Positions 51,720 through 62,640 of a stretch of 64,000 nt of DNA are shown here, piece by piece. Position 1 is the first letter of the stretch; every line of letters begins with the position of its first letter. The notes beneath the pieces were generated by a model, which was not told the DNA's origin, ran no database searches, and saw nothing but the letters and a program-made list of their open reading frames with translations. This DNA is from Sesamum alatum (Eukaryota; Streptophyta; Magnoliopsida; Lamiales; Pedaliaceae). Where the stretch lies: the NCBI GenBank assembly GCA_034509735.1, contig JACGWO010000003.1, positions 40,408,873 through 40,472,872 on the forward strand, read 5' to 3'. The translations under genes were made by a program, and so were the position numbers.

Positions 51720-52590
51720 ACAATTCAAAAAATGATACTATACACATGTTATAATCTCAGTGGTAAAGAAGTGGTTCTTGACATCTAATTAATTTATTGT
51801 ACGCGTGATTTTGTAGGTATTTGGATTTTTAGATATAATGCAGACGTAGTGTTTTCTTGAGTGTTAAATATGTAGAAAATACTTTTTTTTAACAATTATT
51901 TTAATTTAGTTACGTATGAATATTATAAAAGTGCGAATTATTTATCATGTTTTATGTTTTTTTTTTATTATAATCCCAATTATATTATTTTCATATAATA
52001 AAATACTATAAGTTTTTTTAACACAAAATCTTCTAAGTTTTTGTTTACAAATAAGTAATTTTATAATTAGTTTTTATAATAATAATTGTTATATTACTTA
52101 CATAGTTGAATTGAGATAGAATTTTAATAAAAATAAATTAAAATAAAGAGTTTTATTTTAACTATAAATAATTAAACAAAATTAATAGAAAAGCTTAATA
52201 TTTTTTAGAAAAAATATATAGCTAGGCTATATAATTAGGAGAAGATACTCTTTAAAAACTTGCGTAAATGCATCTATTTAAAAGAGAGGAAAACAATGCG
52301 TGCGATAATTTTTTATTAATTTAATATAATTTAAATTATATAATAGGATGTTAATTATATAATACGAGGAACTTGAGATGTTTTAACTTTTTTTACTTTT
52401 TTGTGATGATTAAAAAGATTTAAATTGCATAAAAAAAATATGATTGTATATGACAACTAATAAAGAATATTCTGGGATACCTAATTATACTACAATACTG
52501 CAAGTTGAATCAAAATAAAGTTTAATTAAACACAATGGCTTTAAATAAACATATTTATATTAAAATCAATTATTCATAATTGTTGTTCCA
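51720..52590. other. Promoter-side flank of NAC gene 3
   Basis: Colinear with 27330-27880 and with 30440-32265. No ORF of interest. Presumed distal promoter plus the ancestral duplicated unit. Confidence 0.6.
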
Positions 52591-52599
52591 AGAAATCTG

Positions 52600-53229
52600 A
52601 ACAACTGGAATTGGTAACCCCATTCCAATGGGTATGTCATGAATCTCAAATACGAGGCCTGCAAAATAAACGATCGTTAGAACAATGTCGGGGGAGCCCC
52701 GGTAATGTCCCTCTGATACTTAGGTTAGTCTATGATAGGAGAAGATGAAGAAGATAATCATAGGGAGAGTGGGGAGTATGTGCTTATACCTGCAATATGA
52801 AGGACCAATATATATAAATGGGGGCATATTAGTACTATATCAACTTTTATGTTAGACAATGACGGATGTCATTTTCACTAAGTACAGAGGTCTCCGAGAG
52901 ACCTTGCTACTTAGGCAGTTTTACAGTTACTTAGGGCCAACGTCCAAATTTTGAATATTTTCTGCAGGAGGTCTCTTGGGAGCCCTTAACAATGATATAA
53001 ACGGATGAAGGTCTCAAGTCTCCAGAGGAAGGTACGGAGGGAGGTCTCCGTTAGATACCTTGATACTTAGAATATTATGTTCTCATAAACTGATCTGTTG
53101 GCAGACCTTCATCAAGTGTATACCTAAGGTCTCCCGTAGTGCCCTTCTTCAAGTAACCACATATATAAATAAGGTCTCTCGGCTGCTTTTGAAGATCTCT
53201 AGTAATGACCTGTTATAAATATCCCAGAA
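52600..53229 (-). mobile_element. Probable LTR-like insertion
   Basis: A GC-richer block inside NAC-flank DNA. On the minus strand it begins TGTTCTGGGATATTTATAAC at 53229, and an LTR-like end TTTTGCA lies at about 52660. It contains a candidate TATA (TTTATATATATTGG on the minus strand) and several GGTCTC motifs. No coding or target duplication seen. Confidence 0.4.
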
Positions 53230-53850
53230 CAATAACTAATGACTAATTAAATAAAATTAGTTAAAAAATATTAATACTAATGTAATAACAATTATATCCT
53301 TGACATATATATTAGTTTATAATATTTGTGTGTATGAATAAGTAATTTTGTAATTAACTTTTATAATAATAATTGTTATATTACTTATATAGTTGAATTG
53401 AAATAGAATTCTAATAAAAAAAAAATTACAATAAAGAGTTTTATTTATAACTATAACTAGTTAAATAAACTTAGTAGAAAAGCTTAATATTAATTAGAAG
53501 AAATATATAGGCCATATAATTAGGAGAAGATACTCTTAATTTAAAACCTTGTAGAAGCATCTATTCGAAAGAAAGGGAAGCAATGTGTGGGACAATTTTC
53601 TATTAATTTAATATAATTTAAATTATATAATAGGATATTATAAAATACGACGAACTTGAAATATTTTTTTTATTATTCTGTGATGATTAAAAAGATGCAT
53701 AAGAAATATAGTTGTATATGGGAATAAAGAATATTTCGGGATACCTAATTAATAGTATAATACAACAAGTTCAATCAAAATAAAACTCAATTAGAAATAA
53801 GGACTTTAAATAAATAAATTTATATATTAAAATCAATTATTTATTTTTAT
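53230..53850. repeat. Further promoter-side NAC flank without a gene
   Basis: Matches the text at 51880-52580 and 31950-32265, including GGGATACCTAATTAATAGT near 53740. No NAC sequence follows it. Confidence 0.65.
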
Positions 53851-55590
53851 AAAAAAAATAATTATTTATGAAAATAAACTTAGAATATGATCGCGTATTT
53901 CATAAGTGATTTCATAATTAATTGTGTTTATAATATTTATCGTACCACATAAATGTAGGTAGGTATTTTTAGGGTTTTATAGTGAAGGTAAAAGTATTAT
54001 GTCTGCTCCCGATGCTCAGGTAAGGGTTTAATGAACTGGACAAGGATTGCAAAACAAGACTGTGTGAGGGCCACGCCAGAGGGGTCTCCAACGTAGGTAT
54101 TTCGACACTCAAGTCAATATATGAAGATATCTAAAGACATAAGAACAATAGTTGGAGAGACAAGTTATACCAGTTGGTGGAGTACTTATATTTATGTTGG
54201 TGGTATCTATATTTACATGTGTATCCTATATCAGATATGAGATCAATGGTGTGCAATGGGCCGCACATATCCGCAGTAACAATGACAGACAATGGTCTAG
54301 GCTGACAAAAGTTGCACCACTATCAAAAGGTAGCCGATACAGTGGCAAAGAAGGACGGTTGTCTTGTACTCCAGGTATGAAAGTCTCTGCAATACCTCTG
54401 AACTTAGGCAAATTATCGACAATGTTCCTGGGTTGACCTTAGGCTGAAAAGCCCCTGTTGGGGGTTCATTTGGAGCCTTTATTATCGAGGTCTCTAAATT
54501 GAGAGCTTTATCATATCTTGAAGGTATCTTAAGTATTCTTAAAATCCACGAATCAATATTAATTATAAAATAATAATATTATTTAAAACTTATTTTATGT
54601 ATTGATTAAGTCTATGTTTATGGAATATTTAAAGCACCGGTTATTTGATCTGTAAGAATTCTACTACATCCTTTTCAATAATAAGTAATTTAATTGTACA
54701 TCTATATTTTTATTTTGACTCTAACTTAATAAAATTAGTCGATAATTTTTATACTTATTTTATTCAATTCATTCCATAAAATATTATTCATTAATTTAGA
54801 GTATTTTCGACCAACATGAGAAATACCGTGAAGCGTAAAAAGATTATTAGAAGAAAATTACATTACCTTATAAAACTTTAGTGATAGTTAGTATAGGAAT
54901 TAAAAAACAAAAATCAAAATCAAAAGCTATTTTTTTTTTTTTTTCTTTTTTCCTCAGTTGCACCAATTAGGAAAAGAATTAAATCTTAAGTATAATTCAA
55001 AATATGGATATATTAATTAAATAATATTTTTTATTAAAAATATAGAGATGTACAGAGTAAAACAAATGAGTATAAGTTTTGGTTGTATATATTTTATAAG
55101 AAATTTATAAGTTGTGGGGGGAGAAGAAACTGAGAAAGAAAGAAACATCGAATAATATGAGAGAAGAAAAATAAATTATAATTTTTGATCTATTAAAAAT
55201 ATGAAAATTTATGAAAAAAAAAATATGAAGCTGTAGTGGATTGTAAGAAAAAAAAATTCTAATTATGAGATTATTAAAAAGTATTGGAATTATTATTCCA
55301 ATAATTTTCTTTCCTTTTTCTAAGGGAAGAAATATAATGAAAGAATTTATTTGGACATTTAACAATTGGTACGACAAGAGAATTTTTCCTTTTTTTATTT
55401 TTATTATAGTATAGATATTGCTAAACATTTTCAAGTAAATTTAATCACTTGTCCTTCCAAACTTAATTTAATAGTCTTGCACACCTTGAGCATACGGTGT
55501 CGTATAGTGCGCTGCTAAACAACTCCTTTCCCTCTTTCAGTGGCCTCACCCTCAGAGGTCAGAACGCAGATAAACCCCTCTAAACTCCTC
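53851..55590. other. Spacer with an LTR-like fragment and methyltransferase upstream flank
   Basis: 54000-54530 is another GC-richer stretch with CTCCCGATGCTCAGGTAAG and AGGTCTCTAAATTGAG, like the insertion at 52600-53229. 55085-55320 is the flank also found at 49600-49840. 55485-55520 holds a GCATACGGTGTCG phrase related to the 174-bp repeat at 42130. An ORF at 54152-54436 is not supported by anything. Confidence 0.4.
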
Positions 55591-55612
55591 GAGGGAGAAA
55601 CCCAACGCCCTC

Positions 55613-57355
55613 ATGGCCATTGCCCTCAACACAGCAAGGTATGGATCAATTCACATCAAATACTGATGCCCTAACCTGTTTGTTCTTCTCTTCATTTGGA
55701 TTTTTATCAGTATAAGTTGCGAATTCGACTGTTTTTGAGTGAGAATTCATAGTATATTCGTCTCTTAAACGGTGAGTTCCTGAAGCTTATCATTCTCTGC
55801 GTTCTTGAATATGGCGAAACCCGGAGCATTGCCTTTAGCTTTGAGGATTTCTACGCGGCCCACAAAAATGGCGAGGCAGTTTAACGCTCCAAAGCCACTT
55901 TCTCTACCGGTTGGCTGCCATTTAGTTCTTTGGTGCAATAAAAATACCCCAGAAGGATTTCAATTTTTAGGAGCTAGAAATTGTGAGAAAAGTTGTTTCT
56001 TGAATTATTCACTATTGGCAGCGAGAAGTTTTTCCAGTTCAATTTCGAAGAAGGTGGATGAAAGAAGCGGAAAGCGCCTTCCTTGGTTAGCTGCGTCTAC
56101 GGGAAGGGAACAGCGAGGAGTTGGGAAGAATGAGATAAGTAAAGGGGTTAGGTCTTCGTGGGAGGAATCAGCGGAAAAGTTTCTGAAAGGCGGTGCATCC
56201 GCTGTGGAAATTAGAGAACGTAAATTTGGGAGTAGGGGGGATGATTTTAGGAATAAAGATAATATTCGTAGTGAAGATGAAGAAGAGGAGGAAGAGGTTG
56301 AGGTTGTTAATGATCTGAGATGGTACAAGATAAGGAATAGGTCCGACAACTTTGTGGAGGCAAAATCAGGGTCTGATAGACCGGAGGTCAGGAGATGGAA
56401 TAAGCAGGAAAGTTGGGGTAGGAAGACATGGAAAGAAGCTAAGGAATCTACAGTTCCAAAAATAGTAGGCGAGGGGATATATGGAGTTGGTCCGGTTTTG
56501 GCTGCACTTTCAGCTGGACGAAGAGAATTCTATGCACTGTATGTTCAGGAAGGTTTGGATCTGACTCTGAATAATAAGAAAAAGAAGGACAAGAAAGGTT
56601 TCGAGAAAGTTTTAAAGATGGCGGAAAAGATTGGATTGAGCATAAAAGAGGTATCCAAGCATGATTTGAACATGGTTGCTGATAATAGACCTCACCAGGG
56701 GTTGGTTCTGGATGCTTCGCCTCTGGAAATGGTTGGTATAAAGGAGTTGGAATGTGTTTCTGTTGAGGGAGAAAAGGGTCCTCTTTGGTTGGCGTTGGAT
56801 GAGGTTACTGATCCTCAGAACTTGGGGGCAATAATTCGTTCTGCTTACTTCTTTGGAGCTTCTGGAGTGGTGTTGTGTGCTAAGAATTCAGCTCCGTTGA
56901 GTGGAGTTGTGAGCAAAGCCAGTGCAGGTTCTCTTGAACTAATGGAGCTTAGGTCTTGCAAGAATATGATGCAGTTCCTGGCATCGTCAGCTGGAAATGG
57001 TTGGCGGGTTCTTGGCGCCTCAGTTTCTCCTAGAGCTATTCCTTTGAGTGAGGTTGTGCCTGGTGCTCCGACAATCCTGGTTCTCGGCAGCGAAGGCACT
57101 GGTTTGAGACCATTGGTGGAGAGATCTTGCACTGAGTTAATTAAAATTCCTGGAAATTTCCCAGTCAATTTTGTTACGACAGGAGATGAAGACGTGGACA
57201 CCGTTGAGAATCCAGGTCAAGAGTTCCGGTCCTTCTTGGCCGTGGAGAGCTTGAACGTAAGTGTTGCAGCTGGTGTTCTGCTCAATCACTTGATTGGAAG
57301 TAACTATAGCGTCTCTGGTCGTATAGAAGAAAATCAAACAAGCGCAATTGAATGA
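55613..57355 (+). CDS. SpoU/TrmH-family rRNA 2'-O-ribose methyltransferase, organelle-targeted (MRM1-like)
   Basis: Two exons are proposed: 55613-55638 and 55786-57355, with a 147-bp intron (AG|GTATGG, ending TGAAG). They join in frame to give MAIALNTASLSFSAFLNMAK and a 531-residue protein. The conservative alternative is the ATG at 55811 (514 residues). The basic, Ser-rich N-terminus suggests transit to an organelle, probably mitochondria. The substrate-binding domain is about 236-320 (GVGPVLAAL, HQGLVL). The SpoU domain is about 340-510: DPQNLGAIIRSAYFFGA (catalytic Asn and Arg), LVLGSEGTGL, and AVESLNVSVAAG. The methyl donor, AdoMet, is expected in the trefoil knot. Between FPVNF and AVESLN an insertion of about 23 acidic residues splits motif 3. 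The gene looks intact, and an acidic Glu run lies near residue 172. Confidence 0.9.
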
Positions 57356-58310
57356 AATATTCTGGTATCATTAAAACTTGTGTTATGTTATTCCATTACA
57401 CAGAACTTGTGCTTTTATATGATTTTCCTCTCTCTGTTAAGAGTTTGTGGGATTTTTCATTTCAAGTCAGCAGCTGCCTCAAACTCAAACAGGCATAAAC
57501 AGAAGTAAAAAAGTTAACTTTTCCTTGTTATGATCACCTGTTGGTATCATCAATCCTTTAGTGTTTTTTTCAAGTAAAACATATTGGTAACAGATGATAA
57601 CTTGTGGTTTCTTTCAATCAGTTCATTTTGGTTTAAAGGATAGTATTTACCTCTTTATATTCTGAACCTGGTTTCCTCTTTTTCTCTATATTAGAAATAC
57701 ACATTATCAATGAAATTGTCCCACAAAACAATCTGCAGTTTTTCCATCATACTGATCTACAAAATACTGTCCGGATGGGAATATTAAATGTCATTACACT
57801 TGATTTTCAGTCAAAGTCCTCTAATAAGAATATCTAAAAGTTAAAGTTCAGTTCAAATTCTGCTCATGATGAAGTTTGATTTGGTCTTTTCTATTGAATA
57901 TTTGGCTCATTTTGAATGTTATGTACTTAAAGGTGATTGGTTCATATTTATCTTTGTTATTCTAACCAATACTTAATTGTGAAATGTCAAATATCAGAAC
58001 AATTGACTTGGATATAATATTTTTTGCTTTCCATTTGGAATTTGGAGATTTTGTCATGCAAATTCTGGAGACAAATTTTGGGAACAAGCTCAATGTAGTA
58101 ATTGGAATATTAGATTTGGCTTTGTTTTTGCTCTCCCCTAAAACAATATTAAAAACTTTCAAAATCTTTTAGAAAACAACACCAAATACTCATCATATGT
58201 TTCAGTACACATTTCAAAATTCAAACTCATTTTTTCAAAACAATTTCAGAAAAAGCTTCTAATAAATCTATTTTTGAGAAGCCTGCAACAATTTCACTTG
58301 TCAAAATTCG
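57356..58310. other. 3' flank of the methyltransferase gene
   Basis: Presumed 3' UTR then AT-rich spacer. No gene. Confidence 0.5.
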
Positions 58311-58317
58311 TTCAGTG

Positions 58318-58594
58318 GACTGATGATTCCTTGCCCGGACGGTGAAGTTGAGGTTCTACAAACAAGAGGTCGTGGGTTCGAGTACTATGAATGTAGGGAG
58401 TTGTTTAATTTATATGATGTTTGTATTGTTCCTTTGATTGGTGTTGGTAGATGTGGATATATTATTATACCGTGGACTGAATAGATATTGTTATACTATG
58501 CAATGAATATTGTAATAGTAATTGGTCGCTTTAGAAACATTGTTGTACTTTCAAATTAATAGTTCATCGTTCATTATAAAAAAAGAAATTTACA
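58318..58594 (+). mobile_element. Candidate tRNA-derived SINE
   Basis: About 277 bp with polymerase III-like elements: an A-box-like TTGCCCGGACGG near 58331 and a B-box-like GGTTCGAGTAC at 58375-58385, with suitable spacing. It ends in an A-rich tail (AAAAAAAGAAATT). A 7-bp repeat TTCAGTG lies just before (58311-58317) and just after (58595-58601). No cloverleaf could be verified. Confidence 0.45.
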
Positions 58595-58601
58595 TTCAGT
58601 G

Positions 58602-58933
58602 AAGAATTGGATTTTTCTCTTCCTCTTGATCAAAATTCAAGTTCACAAATAGTGTTTTTTCTTTAATGTGCTCAATTTCCATAGTGGTTATAAGTTGTTA
58701 TGGTTAGTAATGCTGACTGTTTGTTGTCGTGTAATTTTTGATGATTAATATTTGTAATACAACGTCAACGATGTATGAAATAATCCTATAACAAAGAAAG
58801 TGTTAACATGAAAATAAAGTTAACCTGTAATGTTTGTCAACCTTAAAAAGAAAAAAAGGTTTAAAGTTGGTTGTGTTATGGTCCCCAAGTTATTCTCAGA
58901 AATTCACAAGCTCACTTCAAAATGATCAAAATA

Positions 58934-58964
<31 letters not shown>

Positions 58965-60238
58965 ATTATTAATCACGGAATATACGTCTCAATAGTTAAC
59001 TAATTTATACTAACAATGCTTTTTGCCATATAATATAAAGATAATTACATTTATATCCCTTATTTAGTTAATTACACTTATAATGCTTTTGGGATATAAT
59101 ATAAGGATAATCACATTTATATCTCCTAACCTACTGTCTATTTATGGAAATCACCCATCTTTTTAGATAATTATATATATACCCACCAAAAACGTTGAAA
59201 TCATTTACACAAACCATTTTTGCTTTTTGAAAGCTTACATATATACCCTTCAGAGCGTCAACAACAATACACAAACTACCAATTATTTTGTGATTTTTGT
59301 AATTACACAAAAAATAAAAGTGATTGTATAAATTGACCATAGATCAAGATGTGTAAATATAATCGTCCTTGTAATATATGCAACCCGGCAACTCATTTTG
59401 CATAGCAAATCACATAGATAAGTAACTCAAAATCCACTGTTATAACTTTACATGGACAACCAACAGAACTCAACTGAGATTGATAAAAATCCTGCTGATT
59501 TGAGGATGGCCGTGTCGAGTCCATCTACACTGTTATTGCTAAGGAAAAGCGCAAAGATGGCCGAGCACAGAGAATATTACTCCTACCTTCTACTTCTCTT
59601 ACTCTATGTTTAGATATTAGCAAGTAAGGTAAATGAGTACAATGATCAGTCCCCACTTATTTCTAGCCGTTTAGCTAGAAGCCTTAAAGCATTCACAGCC
59701 AGGAAGGCAGAATGAGCATGTGTATCTCATCATATCTAGGTGGCCTTGAGGAGAATAGCAAGTAGCAATTTTGAAACCAGGGGAAACGAGGATGCAAGAA
59801 ATCTGTTTATTCTGGGTTCGAACTACAGTATCAGACCATAGTTTCCTCAACAAAATCAATTTTGAATAGGGCTCTTCTGAAATATCATTCAGTCATATAC
59901 ATAGGTTTCACCCGGTTGCAAATTTGAGACAAGAAAATGCTATAAACGATTATAACTAGTCATGCTCTCATATTTTGGCAAAATAGGAAGTAAAATCCAT
60001 GATTGAACTACCAAAGTAGAATAGGCCAGAAATTGAGTTTTCAAGTTGCAAGCAAGTCCTAGTTTTGATGCAACCGGTGTTAGAACTCCGAAAATGTTCG
60101 AATGCCATAAAATTAATTCAAGAATGTTGGAAGTATATGTTCTCAAAATTTTCATTACGCATCGAAAGGATTGAGCCCAAAGAACATGTTGAGAATTGGC
60201 AAATGCAGTCATCATTCCGGATGATGAATGACATTGAA
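58602..60238. other. Spacer with microsatellite and MITE-like repeats
   Basis: (AAT)n at about 58930-58964. A diverged inverted-repeat block at 59103-59372 resembles the one at 21600-21819. 59400-60238 is the 3' side of the cytochrome b5-like gene. No coding exon recognised. Confidence 0.4.
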
Positions 60239-62136
60239 TTACTTCACCAGCTCTCCAATGCGAAAGTCCTCAATCATGTCAAAGACGCGGGTAGCATGTT
60301 GTGGCCTGTCACAATATGAAATGGATGGCCAAAGTTATGATTCGGCAAACTATCCAAGAACACAGCTAAAGTAGAAAAGAGTTGAAATCTTGAAGTCAGG
60401 CAATGGCTAAGGTGACCATATTAGTGGAGCACACAACATTACTATGATCCCACTGTCAATCTACTGATGGCTTCATCCAACTGTGAACACAGACAGTGAA
60501 AGGACAGTTGGAGTGAGAAAAACCTACCCGAAAAAGCCTTCAGTAGAATCATCACCAGCATGTGTTAGGATGGCATCACCACCAGGGTGTTCTTCCACAT
60601 AAGAGGTAACATCGTAAACCTGGAAGCTTAGCAAATCAAGCATTCAGAAACTTCATACAGTGGTTATCACTCTCCAAGGTGAAATTGGAATAACATCTTT
60701 TTTATGCAAAAACACATTATATGGGAATATGTCGCAGATTGAATTTTAAAGAAACCTTGTCTTTTATGATGATCCAACAGTCGGTCCGCTTGTTGTGCAA
60801 TGAAACTTCAGCTTTGGTGTATGCTTTCAATGCCTAAGAAGAAAGTAATCAGAATAATCAGAAACATAGTGGCAAACAGTAGCTATCCGGGAAACTCCAT
60901 GTGAAGAAAGTCAATAGTTACTAAACCGAATAGTTCAGTAGATCAGCATGTGCCCTGTTTTGACAACAAGAAGAATATCTATAGAATAGAATAAGAGCAA
61001 TACTAAACCGTGAGAAATTTCAAATTGGTATGGTTCTCAAATTTGGTGCATTAGTGATTCCTAATGTTTCGTTGCATCCATAATGTCTTTTGTAATCTTC
61101 TTTAGGCACCCTCTTTTCAACATTTCATGAAGCAGAAATTTTAAATTGAAAAACTGCTCATAAAAGTTTGCACTCACAAGAATAAGGTCCTTTATTGCTT
61201 GAAAGAACAGGTCGCATCAACTAAACCTATTGGTTCATCATAAAACAATCCAGGAAATTCTACATATAGCAAAACAGAGTGTTCGTGAACTAGAGAAATT
61301 GTATTCCAACTCCATTCCAGAAATCATAGTAATTCAATACTAGGTATACTTGAAAAGTGGAATATATTCAAAAGAGACCTTTACAATGTGAAAACCAATA
61401 TATTATCATGATGGAACCAAGAAAGCCAAAATCTGGATTTCGTATTCAATCGGTTGACAATGCAGCATAAATCAGTATTTATTTTCTCAATGAAAGCATA
61501 ACAATTCGAATATCCAAGTTATATGAAGTAGTTTATAATAAACGCAATCCACTATGGCAAACAGTTCCCATCATTCTAGCATGCACTTCCAGTTTATATA
61601 TGTTGAGTACATGATAATTGAATTAATTGATTGTGAAGAGAAAATTGAAATCTTATAACAAAAGCTCAATCATATTGGGAGAGAAATATATCCTTTTTCG
61701 GTCTTTTTTTAACTTTATAAGTAGCAACTTAAACATGTCACTGCAAATTCAACAAAAAAAACGTATTATTTTTCTTTTTTTCTTTATAACTAGCAATATA
61801 AACACACCGACGAAGATCCAAACAAACAAAAAAATGACAAGTAATCCTAAATTTCATATTAGTGTTCAAAGGAGAATGGGTATTTGGATCGAGTATGGCA
61901 ACTTTATAGTACCTTAGGACTAACATGTGACTGCGAAATCTTTCCATGACCTGCATTCCACCAAATTCAATCAATACAACCGAAATAGTAAAAGATCAGA
62001 CACAAGTGCTGCACTCGTAACATCATTGATCAATGTACGAATAACATAGAAACTAACCAGATTTACGCAGGCGGGGAATTACTATTAGAATGCCCAACAA
62101 AAACCCCAAAAGCGATGTCACAACTAATAGATCCAT
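60239..62136 (-). CDS. CB5LP: Membrane-anchored cytochrome b5-like protein
   Basis: Five short exons on the minus strand: 62136-62058, 61950-61913, 60833-60756, 60619-60528 and 60305-60239, all with GT/AG borders and matching phases, giving 117 residues. An N-terminal transmembrane segment (residues about 2-20, VVTSLLGFLLGILIVIP) is followed by a basic stop (RLRK). The cytochrome b5 heme-binding domain is about 41-115: KAYTKAEVSLHNKRTDCW, VYDVTSYVEEHPGGDAI (first heme His76) and GFFGPQHATRVF (second heme His99). Members carry electrons to membrane-bound desaturases or P450s. This layout, with the anchor at the front, matches Arabidopsis At1g60660. Upstream, a 5'-UTR intron is possible (donor CCTCAG|GTCAAT at about 62454, acceptor GAGCAG at about 62157), which I cannot confirm. 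Confidence 0.9.
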
Positions 62137-62640
62137 ATCCGAGATTCCAGCTTATCTGCTCACAAATTGGAACCAAAACAAAAGAAAAATGAGAAAGGAA
62201 AAGCTAAAGCACAATTCAGAAAACCCATAATCCATACAGCAAAATGCATGCCAAAAATAAAAGATATGATAAATTGAAAAGGAAAAGGTGGAGCACAATT
62301 CTAAAAACCCATAATCCATACAGCAAAATGCATTCAACAATTGCAAAGAAGAAGACGAATGTTAATATCTCGTTCATCGCGTCACACAGGCATTGAGCGA
62401 AGTGTGTTCGTGAGTGAGGGAGAGAGGAAGAGAATGAAATGGGATTGACCTGAGGCGAACAAACAAAAGGTAATTTGAGCACACTGGTTGTACTTGACTT
62501 TCCGGCGGCTCCGGTGAGATTTCGACCGGAGAGTAGCTCAGTAGTTTGGAGTGTGACTGATGGGCGGAAGTTACTAGTTCATGTGAATTGGGAGGAACGG
62601 CGCCCCACCACCTCCGTTTAAGTCAGTCGAGTTTGAGTCC
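62137..62640 (-). promoter_or_regulatory. 5' UTR and promoter side of the cytochrome b5-like gene
   Basis: Includes a direct repeat of 29 bp, AAACCCATAATCCATACAGC and on, at 62221-62249 and 62305-62333 (84 bp apart). Probably transcribed leader or leader intron. No TATA assigned. Confidence 0.4.

Noticed and set aside
54152..54436. 94-residue ORF
   Set aside because: No recognisable domain and located in LTR-like repeat DNA.
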